Below, piece after piece: positions 55,126 to 63,382 of a stretch of 64,000 bases of DNA. The stretch is taken from contig JANQII010000223.1 in NCBI GenBank assembly GCA_028282195.1, positions 1 to 64,000 on the forward strand, written 5' to 3'. The first letter of the stretch is position 1. The number at the start of each line of letters is the position of its first letter. The notes under the pieces are model-generated. The model was given only the letters and a program-made list of their open reading frames with translations. It did not search any database and had not been told where the DNA came from. This DNA is from Prolixibacteraceae bacterium (GTDB lineage Bacteria > Bacteroidota > Bacteroidia > Bacteroidales > Prolixibacteraceae). Position numbers and translations under genes: made by a program.

Positions 55126-55779
55126 TTATTTGTAAAAATCGATATATCTTAATTCGACTATAACATCTTGTTTGTTAGTTGCTAAAGTAGCGCAGTACTG
55201 ATTGATAAAGTTCAAGTTTTTCAGATACCACATTTTATCTTCATAAAAAACCTCATCATTGTTCACATGTATGTCTAACAGGGGTATAGATAAACCGCGA
55301 CTGTCTGCTTTTATAACACTTTCTTTGATTGTCCAGTATTTAAAAAAAGAACGTATAGGATCTTTTGAATCTATTATATCATACCATTGCTCATATGTCA
55401 TTACTTGTCTGAAATCATTTAAATTAATCTCAATGATTTCCTCTATATCTATTCCAAGCCTTAAACCTTTTCCAATAGCACATATAACATACTCTCCTGA
55501 ATGGGAAATGTTAAAATCTATATTTCCATCGACATAAGGACGGGAGTATTGATTAAATTTAATTTCATCCAATATACTAATACTATATCCATAATCCTTA
55601 AGTCCAGACAACAGTAACAACTTTCCAAACAGATGCAAATGTCGGTCTTGCCATCGTCTGTATTTGCTATTTTTCTCTTGAATAGAAATTGGCATCTGGT
55701 TTAAATAGTTATAGTAAAGCTGTTCAGGAAGCTGATTATTGAACTCTGTATAATAGATTTTGATACAGTTTATTGTCAT
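55126..55779 (-). CDS. Sfp-type 4'-phosphopantetheinyl transferase
   Basis: A 217-aa cytoplasmic enzyme that transfers the phosphopantetheine arm from CoA to a conserved Ser of carrier proteins. Family motifs are FNISHSGEYVICAIGKGLRLGIDIEEI (the Mg-binding Asp and Glu of GIDIE) and FFKYWTIKESVIKADSRGLSIPL (W-x-x-KES-x-x-K). It is shorter at the N-terminus than some Sfp proteins but complete. It is the last gene of this cluster. The probable client is the acyl carrier protein at 62277, plus any synthetase beyond the window. Confidence 0.95.
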   Translation of the reverse strand: MTINCIKIYYTEFNNQLPEQLYYNYLNQMPISIQEKNSKYRRWQDRHLHLFGKLLLLSGLKDYGYSISILDEIKFNQYSRPYVDGNIDFNISHSGEYVICAIGKGLRLGIDIEEIIEINLNDFRQVMTYEQWYDIIDSKDPIRSFFKYWTIKESVIKADSRGLSIPLLDIHVNNDEVFYEDKMWYLKNLNFINQYCATLATNKQDVIVELRYIDFYK

Positions 55780-55966
55780 TTTATAGATATTATGCGCCCA
55801 TCTGACAGGGTAGACTCATATTTAAATGGTAAATCCATCATTTAATCTTCTTTTATCTGTAATTCAACATCTTCACGCATAAATATGATTCATTTAGAAC
55901 GCTATAAATCTTGCACGTACATTCCTAAGACAACATTCTCATATCACATTCATTGTGTAAAACTCT

Positions 55967-56716
55967 CTAAAAATGAGTTTCAATTTTTTGTGTTTCTTGT
56001 TGGCACCACAAGTTAGTCAATAAATTTTCATTGACTATTCTCGCTATCTGCTCAATTTCATCATGTAAAAAGAAGTGTCCACCGCGAAAGCTATATAGGT
56101 TACACATTTTATTGGTGTGCATATTCCATCCTTCACATTGTTCAATAGTAAGGTCTTCATCTTCCCCATAAAAAACAGAAATATTGCAATCTAAAGGATG
56201 GATCTCTCCATGATGTGTATCTGTTTCGGCTAATTTAAAATCATTTCTTAAAAGAGGTAAAAAGATTTCCAAAAGTTCGGGATATTCAAAAAAAGCGGGT
56301 GGAGTTCCTCCTAATTCAAGTACTTGTTTTTTAAATTCAGATTCTTCTAATAGATGATACTTCTTTTCATCAGGTCTCTCAATATGAGGAGCTCCTCTAC
56401 CTGAAAAGAAGACATGTTCTGGAAGCTTGCATTTTCTTTTCCTAAGTTCTATATACAACTGATAAGATATCAAGCCTCCCATACTATGACCGTATAAGGC
56501 ATAAGAACCACCATTTATCATTTTACTAATAATTCCAAAAACATCCTCTATAACCTCCGGTAGATCAACATAAAAAGATTCATGAATGCGCTTTCCCCTA
56601 CCTGCTAATTCTATTGGCACTAACTCTATATCAGTACTCAGATACTGTTTCCATTTATTAAATATTACTGCTGAGCCTCCTGCATAGGGGAGGCAAAATA
56701 GTTTAAACTTCGACAT
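55967..56716 (-). CDS. type II thioesterase (GrsT/SrfAD-like)
   Basis: An alpha/beta hydrolase of 249 aa that removes wrong acyl groups from carrier proteins. I start at the ATG at 56716 (MSKFKLFCLPYAGGSAVIF); the track start is TTG. Motifs are FCLPYAGGSAVIFNKWKQYL, PIELAGRGKRI, the nucleophile elbow YGHSMGGLISYQL, the Asp region FYGEDEDLTIEQCEGW and the catalytic His in FRGGHFFLHDE. The triad is intact. Its ATG is 4 nt downstream of the TAA of a decayed small gene. A broken second copy lies at 60631-61022 on the other side of the exporter. Confidence 0.95.
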   Translation of the reverse strand: MSKFKLFCLPYAGGSAVIFNKWKQYLSTDIELVPIELAGRGKRIHESFYVDLPEVIEDVFGIISKMINGGSYALYGHSMGGLISYQLYIELRKRKCKLPEHVFFSGRGAPHIERPDEKKYHLLEESEFKKQVLELGGTPPAFFEYPELLEIFLPLLRNDFKLAETDTHHGEIHPLDCNISVFYGEDEDLTIEQCEGWNMHTNKMCNLYSFRGGHFFLHDEIEQIARIVNENLLTNLWCQQETQKIETHF

Positions 56717-56720
56717 TTCT

Positions 56721-56852
56721 TTACTTCTCAATTAATTCATATTTTTTCTTTTCAAACTTCCCTATAACTTCGTTGTAACCTATATCATACACAAAGATTA
56801 AATAACCTTTTCCTTCACAGGTTGACAGATCTTGTATGTGGAAATTGAGATT
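56721..56852 (-). pseudogene. remnant of the 122-aa protein gene (C-terminal part)
   Basis: Too short for the ORF track. On the minus strand, after an in-frame TGA, 43 codons read NLNFHIQDLSTCEGKGYLIFVYD and so on, ending KKKYELIEK and TAA. The block DLSTCEGKGYL is identical to residues 92-102 of the intact protein at 61134-61502, and the nucleotide sequence around TTTTCCTTCACAGG is shared. The N-terminal two-thirds are lost. It lies in the same order relative to a thioesterase gene as the intact copy, so it is half of a duplicated pair. Confidence 0.8.
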
Positions 56853-56910
56853 TCAATCCCAATTTCTTGATATTCATAATTTTAGACCAATTTAGTCTTT
56901 AAACATCTAC

Positions 56911-59900
56911 CTAAGCTACGGAAAAAGCTCCTCTCTTAAAATCTACAGCGTCTTTAATGTATTCAACTGTACCCATATCTAATTTTAGAACCTTATCTGC
57001 TGCATCAAAATAATGATCATCGTGAGTAATAGCTATAATGATTTTTCCCTGCCTTTTCATTTTAGGTATTAATTCTCTGTAGAAAAATTTTCTAAACTCA
57101 GGGTCTTGATCGGCAGCCCATTCATCGAAAAGAAAAATCGGCTTATCTTCTAAATAGCATTGTAAAAGGGCTAATCTTTTTCTTTGTCCACCCGAAAGTT
57201 CAATGGTACTGTATTTATTATCCTCTACGCTGACTTTTTCATCTAATTGAAATGATGTAAGATAATTGGTTAATTCATCTGATTTACCATTTAGATCGGT
57301 ATTATACACTTTTTGAAACAAATGGCATGGATTAAACACAACAGAGAAATATTCACCAATTTCATTCGAACCAATTTTTTTATCATTTATTGACACATTT
57401 CCTTCCTGAGGGGTATAAAGTCCTGTTAATAATTTTGCCAGTGTTGTTTTACCACTTCCATTGCCCCCAATAATAAACAATGCTTCACCTTTGTTCACCT
57501 CAATACTAATTGGGCCAACAGAAAAGCCTTCATTATCATTGTTAGGGCTGTATCTATAACTAACGGATTGCACTTTTATCGAATTGATCTCATTTTGATC
57601 TAATATAGCAGATTTAACTACTTCCCCAAAATCAAGATTGGCCGGTATGTCATTTATAAAATTTTGTACTCGGTTCCACGAAATCTTTAACTGCATTAAT
57701 TGAGGTACAGATCGCAATATTGCATTAATTGGACCAATTAGGTATAACAATATTATAACAAAACTCATAACTGTATAAGATTGAATACCCTGAAATATGT
57801 TAGGTATTGCAAATGATACTGCTGCTAGCACAATAATCAAAAACGAATCACCAACTAAAGATGCATTTATAAATTTTATATGTGCTGTATACATCTTTTT
57901 TCTGTACTCATCTGTTGTGTTCTCCATATCTCTCATGTATTCCTTTTTCTTATTACGATGGATACTTAATTCTTTGAAACCATCTATCATTCCATTTAAT
58001 AAACGCATGTATACTGTACGAGTTTCTCTTGCATCTTCAAATAGAAATTGTGTTTTTCGGCTGACTATGTAATAGAGTACAGATATTGTACCAATTAGCA
58101 ATACGGTTACTAATGCTGCCCAAAAAGCAAGGGTTGCCATATACAAAAACGCAGCTCCTGCTGTAATGATACTTGTTGTAATGCTAACAAAAGTATTAGC
58201 TGAGGCTCCAATTGTTCCTATATCATCATTCATGGTACTAAAAATCCTGCCGCTATCAATCTTTTCAAATTTTTCATAAGACGTAGAAAAAATTCTTCTA
58301 ATTAGTTTCATTCTAAGATCGTATATAATATTACGAGTAAGAAATATCATTTTAGACTGCACAATTTTTCTGCCAAGCAGATACAATACTATAGTTATCC
58401 CAAAATAGTATAGAATATACCTATATTCAATACTATTTTTAATGGAAGATGTAATGAGCAATATTACAGCCATATTAGATAAACCTGACAAAATACTAAG
58501 AAGTATTATTTTGGGAGTATTTCTTAGATATTCATTTCTTTCAGGAAAAATTACTGTTAGAATAAAGGCCACATAAGTTAAACCAATTGAAATTAAGGAC
58601 AACAATACTGCTACTGGAAAACTAACAGGGGACCAAACCAATGCTGTGCTCCATGAAAAACCAACCAAAGCTTTAGGTATGAGATAGACACCGTACAGAA
58701 AAGGAAGAACTAAAAGAAAAACCCAAAATATACTTATTGCTTTCTTTAAATTGAGAGGTGTATAAATCCTTTTCTTTTTTAACACACCATAAAATACATA
58801 TCCTAGAAAGGAGAATACTGACAGTATATAAATGCATAGAATTATCGATAATACTGAAAAGGATTTATCGTTAGAATCATTGGGGTTAATTGTCGAAATT
58901 ACCTCATCTCCTGTTAAAATCCTCATGATATTTTGACCAATGATTCGTGTATAAGGACTACTTGAGTTTGCCAAAACAGCAACACCAACTCCATCAGTTT
59001 TTCGAAAAGATATATATGAAGTATAATTAGGATTTAAACCGTCATGAAATAATTCTCCATCACCTTTTAAAGAAACATACCAACCATAAGCATAGGAGGA
59101 AAAATTCGTAGGCATTACCGATCCATCCTTTAAATGCGATTTCAGAAATAATGAATCATATTTAGATGGAATCATTCCCATTTGAAACTGTAACCACTTA
59201 GCCATATCTTTAGCACTTGTACTGATATAAGCTGCTGCGTTGTTTCCTTTGTAAACAGGGGATTCATATTCTCTTGGCTTAAAAAAGCCATATTTATATC
59301 CCTTGGACATTTGGCTGGATTCAAATGGGAGGCCAACATCTGTATTATTTAGCCCTAATTTTTTGAAAATATTCTCTTTAATATATAATTCAAAAGACTC
59401 ATTGGTTACTTTTTCGACAATAAACGCTAAAATATCATAATTTACCGCGGCGTATTCAAACTGTTTTCCCGGTATATTACTCAAACTAATATCATTAATC
59501 TTTTTTATTGTATTTTCAAGGGCATTCTCTACATTTTCTTCAGGTATTAATGAAATGGAGTTAAAAGGAATCCCACTTGTATGATGCAATAAATGGCTGA
59601 TGTATATTTCCTTTTCAACACCTTTATAAGTAACACAAAACCATGGTATATATTGAGATACTTTATCATTCAAATCAATTTTACCTTCTTTCTGAAGTTT
59701 AAGGATTGTTAAAGCTGTAAATGCCGAACTGGCTGATCCTAGCTCAAAAAGTGTGTTTGAATTAACGGCACTTTTTGTACTAAGATTTGAATATCCCAAA
59801 TTTCCAATCTCCACTTGTCCATTATTTATGATCACATAGCTTAATCCAGGAATTTTGGCTTCTTTCATTGTAACCGCCAGATAATCGGATATTTTTTTAG

Positions 59901-60000
59901 ATAAAGAACTGGAAACTGGATGAGTTTGAACGGTATTTGGAACTACTAATAATAGTAATAATAACAACAATTGTTTTAAAATGAACCTACTTAATATCAT
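56911..60000 (-). CDS. serine-hydrolase domain fused to cyclic-peptide-type ABC exporter
   Basis: A 1029-aa inner-membrane protein. A signal sequence (LLLLLLLVVPNTVQTHPVSS) leads into a beta-lactamase-like serine-hydrolase domain (about 30-360), then four hydrophobic linker helices, an ABC membrane domain and a nucleotide-binding domain. Walker A is IGGNGSGKTTLAKLL, the signature is ELSGGQRKRLALLQ, Walker B is IFLFDEWAADQDP and the H-loop is IIAITHDD. This matches cyclic-peptide exporters of the PvdE/SyrD type. In the hydrolase, the motif read SxxK in active relatives is GSASSAFTAL (Lys to Ser). YxN is YAA, while HDG is kept. Loss of hydrolase activity is therefore likely. It lies between duplicated thioesterase modules. 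Confidence 0.9.
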   Translation of the reverse strand: MILSRFILKQLLLLLLLLVVPNTVQTHPVSSSLSKKISDYLAVTMKEAKIPGLSYVIINNGQVEIGNLGYSNLSTKSAVNSNTLFELGSASSAFTALTILKLQKEGKIDLNDKVSQYIPWFCVTYKGVEKEIYISHLLHHTSGIPFNSISLIPEENVENALENTIKKINDISLSNIPGKQFEYAAVNYDILAFIVEKVTNESFELYIKENIFKKLGLNNTDVGLPFESSQMSKGYKYGFFKPREYESPVYKGNNAAAYISTSAKDMAKWLQFQMGMIPSKYDSLFLKSHLKDGSVMPTNFSSYAYGWYVSLKGDGELFHDGLNPNYTSYISFRKTDGVGVAVLANSSSPYTRIIGQNIMRILTGDEVISTINPNDSNDKSFSVLSIILCIYILSVFSFLGYVFYGVLKKKRIYTPLNLKKAISIFWVFLLVLPFLYGVYLIPKALVGFSWSTALVWSPVSFPVAVLLSLISIGLTYVAFILTVIFPERNEYLRNTPKIILLSILSGLSNMAVILLITSSIKNSIEYRYILYYFGITIVLYLLGRKIVQSKMIFLTRNIIYDLRMKLIRRIFSTSYEKFEKIDSGRIFSTMNDDIGTIGASANTFVSITTSIITAGAAFLYMATLAFWAALVTVLLIGTISVLYYIVSRKTQFLFEDARETRTVYMRLLNGMIDGFKELSIHRNKKKEYMRDMENTTDEYRKKMYTAHIKFINASLVGDSFLIIVLAAVSFAIPNIFQGIQSYTVMSFVIILLYLIGPINAILRSVPQLMQLKISWNRVQNFINDIPANLDFGEVVKSAILDQNEINSIKVQSVSYRYSPNNDNEGFSVGPISIEVNKGEALFIIGGNGSGKTTLAKLLTGLYTPQEGNVSINDKKIGSNEIGEYFSVVFNPCHLFQKVYNTDLNGKSDELTNYLTSFQLDEKVSVEDNKYSTIELSGGQRKRLALLQCYLEDKPIFLFDEWAADQDPEFRKFFYRELIPKMKRQGKIIIAITHDDHYFDAADKVLKLDMGTVEYIKDAVDFKRGAFSVA

Positions 60001-60181
60001 AATTTATTCTTAAATTCATCGAAAATACACATAACAAAACCTATACACCCATGGCCAAAGCAACACGACAATTTATAAATATTACAATTGCAGCAAGACA
60101 GACAATCTTAACGAACTATTGATACTTAGCTTGATTCTGTCGCATAAATCCAACTTAATATTTGATCACCATTATCAATAA

Positions 60182-60627
60182 TTAAATAGCTAAGGAATTG
60201 AAAGTTTTATTGGTTGTGAACTTGGAACTAATAATCTGATTCTTTCTAATGATATTTATTATTTCAATTCCGTCCAAGACCTGCTGCGTAGACTCAAACT
60301 CCTTAAATACAATACTAATTGCCATTCTTCTTTTAACAGTACAATGGTCCTGCACCACAATGTTATTCAAATACTTGCGTTTTCTCTATTTTACGTTCGT
60401 AAAATCTCGATTATTGAAGATTTGAATATCTTGTTTATTGGCTCCGTACTTATGAATGTTTATAACACGTTGGGCTGTGTTATTTCCAATGGCTTTATTT
60501 TGAAACTTTGAACAGATCCCTTCATTCTTCACTTAGTGAGCAAGAAATCCATTGTATCTCCAAATTTATCTACATACCTGTATAGATAATGATCTTTGCC
60601 TCCAACTTTAATGGAAATCTCATCCAT
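60182..60627 (-). pseudogene. IS6-family transposase remnant
   Basis: Minus-strand frames, with an internal TGA, a frameshift and a TAG, give MDEISIKVGGKDHYLYRYVDKFGDTMDFLL, then KAIGNNTAQRVINIHKYGANKQDIQIF, then KYLNNIVVQDHCTVKRRMAISIVFKEFESTQQVLDGIEIINIIRKNQ. These match the catalytic half of IS6/IS26-type DDE transposases. The second Asp (INVDK to INIHK) and the Glu (VEQDH to VVQDH) are changed, so it is inactive. The N-terminal HTH half is absent. It directly abuts the broken thioesterase copy. Confidence 0.85.
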
Positions 60628-60630
60628 TCA

Positions 60631-61022
60631 TCAATTATTACAAACTTGCCGTTTCTTTAGGTGCATGTTCGCTTCGATCAAAAGGGAAAATTTGTAGTCC
60701 CAACTCTGAAAAGAAAACATGTGTTGGGTAGGGAGTATTTTTTGACGAAGTTTTTGATTTAATTGATAGGATAACATGCCTTCTATCCTATTGCCAAACA
60801 ACGCAAAAGAACTACCATCTATTATCTTAATAACAATCTCATAAACATCTTCTATCACTGTCAGAACATCCGCATATAATGGTTCAAGGATGCGTTTTCC
60901 TCTGCCTGTAAATTCGATTGGGATTTACTCTATTTCAGCATCAAGGTATTGTTTAAACTTATAAAAAAAATTACTGCCATCCCTCCGGCATAAGGGAAGC
61001 AGAATAGTTTTACTTTAGACTT
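60631..61022 (-). pseudogene. decayed second copy of type II thioesterase
   Basis: Minus-strand frames give SKVKLFCFPYAGGMAVIFFYKFKQYLDAEIE, a TAG stop, then IPIEFTGRGKRILEPLYADVLTVIEDVYEIVIKIIDGSSFALFGNRIEGMLSYQL. This is clearly homologous to the intact enzyme at 55967-56716. The start codon is AAG, the nucleophile elbow GHSMGG has become GNRIEG (Ser lost), and the C-terminal half is missing where the IS6 remnant begins. The track ORF 60631-60858 is part of it. Confidence 0.88.
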
Positions 61023-61133
61023 TCTTATTTGAAGACTTTCTTCAATTATGAAAAGTCATATATCACTGGTTTATAAATATGATTGGATGTAAACAATTGA
61101 TTTACCAGTGACACATGACCTGTTTATAAAAAA

Positions 61134-61502
61134 TTAATACTCCTCAACCGTTTTATCACTCATTATCTCCTTGTATTCATCATCGGTTACTGGAACCAAA
61201 TACCCTTTTCCTTCACAGGTGGATAAATCGATATCTACAACACATTTTACTTTGCAATAGTTTAATGTTAAACCTCCAACAATATGTATGTTACCTTTTG
61301 CATTTTCATAATCAGCATCTAATTTGCATTCGGGTCTGTATAACTGCACCCCTAATTCGGTACCTGTAGCATTAAACATCACATGCACATAATCTCTTTC
61401 AATACATTCTTTTAATGCTTCTGCTGTTTTTTTAGGACGGGCACATTCAACATTGTTCTCGTTCGCTAAGCGCTCTACCAAATCATTTAATTTTTTTGTC
61501 AT
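61134..61502 (-). CDS. 122-aa cysteine-containing protein of unknown family
   Basis: I do not recognise this protein. It is soluble, with no signal peptide or TM segment. A helical N-terminus (KKLNDLVERLANENN, KKTAEALKECIERDYVHVMF) leads into a probable beta-rich C-terminal half (GTELGVQLYRPECKLDADYENAKGNIHIVGGLTLNYCKVKCVVDIDLSTCEGKGYLVPV). The tail is acidic. Six cysteines are spread over the chain; no CxxC pair or RiPP-like leader/core division is evident. It is intact here, while a paralogous copy next to the functional thioesterase is reduced to its C-terminus. Its repeated association with a type II thioesterase suggests a role in carrier-protein chemistry. Confidence 0.8.
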   Translation of the reverse strand: MTKKLNDLVERLANENNVECARPKKTAEALKECIERDYVHVMFNATGTELGVQLYRPECKLDADYENAKGNIHIVGGLTLNYCKVKCVVDIDLSTCEGKGYLVPVTDDEYKEIMSDKTVEEY

Positions 61503-62276
61503 TTTTATTTATTTTAATGTTTTACGATATACTATACTTATATTCTATTGCGAATTGCAATACAAATCTTTTATTATACTCAATCGGCCATTCCAATTAA
61601 GAAAGCTTTTTTTTCTTTTTTCAACCTATATTGCAACATTTTATGAACTTTTAACTCTTTCCATATTTCTTCGAGCCTGGATTCATTAGTTGGAATTAAA
61701 AATAAAATTGCTGCTGGAAGTCTTGTCAGAACATATTCGGAAGGCAGTTCCTATTCCTTTACAAGGCCTTTTCTTTTAGTTCATCTAAATGCTTTTTATA
61801 GCTTTAATTTCTGTAACATTTCCAATTTGTACCATTTGTTCATTGTTTCAATTTATGTATAACCTCTAGTTCTATTTGAAATATTAGTAAAATTCATAAG
61901 CGTTCACTAAATATTAAATAATATTCTTTGAAACAATTGTAAATCTATACTTTATGCGTTTTTGAGCATTTTTATAAGCTCGTTAATTTGCTTCTCAAGG
62001 CCTACCTGGATTCATAAACTAGTTTACACTCATGGAAAACATTATATTATGGCAACTTTTATTGTTGATAATATTCTTAACCAATCTAAAAAAATTGAAC
62101 AGAACCTCAATGAAGTTGATCATATAAATCATCTCCAGGATTTGAGATTTGTGTTCCGCTTGATATTTAAAAACATAGTAGCTTCTCAAAAACGGAATAA
62201 GCCTTCTGTGAAGTTAATAAAGCAGGATAAACTCTTAGTTCAAAAACATTAATTTTGAAGCTTCTATTTCATTACG
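61503..62276. other. gene-poor gap with possible decayed ORFs
   Basis: About 770 bp without a convincing gene. On the minus strand, 61580-61750 is an open stretch ending NESRLEEIWKELKVHKMLQYRLKKEKKAFLIGMAD and a stop. It has no start codon and in-frame stops just upstream, so it may be a gene remnant. On the plus strand, an ATG at 62049 opens a 67-codon frame (MATFIVDNILNQSKKIEQNL, ending at 62252). It is unrecognised and opposite to every other gene here. Confidence 0.35.
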
Positions 62277-62567
62277 TCATTTCAAACTTTTAAGCATAAG
62301 TACCACATCTTTAATAGTTAGGATTGACGATATTTCAATTCTTTCGGATATCTCCGATATTTCTTTTTTTACAATCTCCCCTACTTTTAAAATAAGGCTT
62401 ATGTAATCCATGGAGTTAAAACCTAAAACTATAAGATGTGTAGAGGGCTTAAGCCTTTTATCGAAGCCAGGTTTTATCGAATTAACAATTTCACATACAG
62501 TTAAATAATCAGGATCTTTTTTACAAAATCGGTTATTATATTCTTTTCTTTTTCTAAATATTCCCAT
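62277..62567 (-). CDS. acyl carrier protein
   Basis: A 96-aa carrier protein of the ACP/PCP fold. After a basic N-terminus, helix I is DYLTVCEIVNSI and loop I leads to the attachment motif VLGFNSMDYISLILKVGE. There the Ser should receive phosphopantetheine; Asn replaces the usual Asp of DSL/DSM. Helices III and IV follow (SSILTIKDVVLMLKSL). The PPTase at 55126 is the likely activating enzyme. It is 2 nt downstream of the alpha/beta hydrolase gene, so co-transcribed. The cargo (amino acid, fatty acid or polyketide) is not readable. Confidence 0.85.
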   Translation of the reverse strand: MGIFRKRKEYNNRFCKKDPDYLTVCEIVNSIKPGFDKRLKPSTHLIVLGFNSMDYISLILKVGEIVKKEISEISERIEISSILTIKDVVLMLKSLK

Positions 62568-62569
62568 AT

Positions 62570-63382
62570 TTACTTTAAATTAAAACACTTATTCAATATA
62601 ATTTCTTTCAAATTATTGGTATTAATTGGTTCTTGGATTGACCAAAAATCTGGGCATTTTTCTTGGATTAACCTTACAGTATTTGATTCCTTCAAATATT
62701 CAAAAAGACTCATCATATTTTTTTTCGATGAGATACAATTAAGCTTTATTAAATCTATAGTTTTGTTTTTAACCGAAATAGAATCTAAATTAATATTATA
62801 TATTGATATCAACGAAGTTTCAGAGACAAGAAAACCAAGATGATCTTCATAAATTTTGTAATTCATTTCCACTTTTTCAGTATTTTCAGTTATATTATTT
62901 ATCTTATAAAAGGATTTGCGTCGTATTTTTTGTTCCGCCCAATATTGTTTTCCGTTAATCAATGGTTCAATAAATATGAGTTTTGAAACAAATTGAAGTT
63001 TCTCAGCAATTCTAAACCCTAAATCAGCACCAAATCGTAATCCCAATAAATATATTTCATCACACCTTTTTGTTTCTTTTAGATAACAACAAATTTGAAT
63101 TGCGTCATTAACTGCTTCTTCAATCTCAAAGTCACCTTGAATTCCATAGCTATCACCAGTTCCAAAATAATCAAAACGTACTATATTATAATACTTACAA
63201 AGTCCACGTGCAACATCAGCCTGGAATTTATGTACTCTTTTTTTTTCATCAAAAAGGGGATTCAGAAAAAGTATGGTTTTTCTGTTTTTTAGATTTGGTG
63301 ATAATGAATGACAAAATAAAATGTGCTTCTTATCATTTTTATTAAGTGAGATAAATTCAATATTTTCATTTATATCTATCAT
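62570..63382 (-). CDS. alpha/beta hydrolase, exosortase-A-associated hydrolase-2-like
   Basis: I start at the ATG at 63382 (MIDINENIEF), which overlaps the preceding stop as TAATG; the track start is TTG. The protein has 270 aa. ILFLNPLFDEKKRVHKFQADVARGLCKYYNIVRFDYFGTGDSYG and LLGLRFGADLGFRIAEKL resemble the hydrolase-2 proteins of exosortase-A loci, in which the nucleophile elbow reads GLRLG instead of GxSxG. Here it is GLRFG, so no Ser nucleophile is present and a non-hydrolytic role is possible. It sits directly before the acyl carrier protein, as in small carrier/ligase/hydrolase gene sets. Confidence 0.72.
   Translation of the reverse strand: MIDINENIEFISLNKNDKKHILFCHSLSPNLKNRKTILFLNPLFDEKKRVHKFQADVARGLCKYYNIVRFDYFGTGDSYGIQGDFEIEEAVNDAIQICCYLKETKRCDEIYLLGLRFGADLGFRIAEKLQFVSKLIFIEPLINGKQYWAEQKIRRKSFYKINNITENTEKVEMNYKIYEDHLGFLVSETSLISIYNINLDSISVKNKTIDLIKLNCISSKKNMMSLFEYLKESNTVRLIQEKCPDFWSIQEPINTNNLKEIILNKCFNLK

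Noticed and set aside
54954-55163. 69-aa plus-strand ORF
   Set aside because: It overlaps the end of the PPTase gene on the other strand and shows no motif or start signal.
61134-61502. 122-aa protein as a RiPP precursor or MbtH-like protein
   Set aside because: There is no leader cleavage motif, no repeated core and none of the MbtH signature residues; it is longer than either class usually is.
62049-62252. 67-codon plus-strand ORF in the gap before the ACP gene
   Set aside because: It is the only plus-strand candidate, has no homologue I recognise, and lies in decayed sequence. It is mentioned in the gap entry only.
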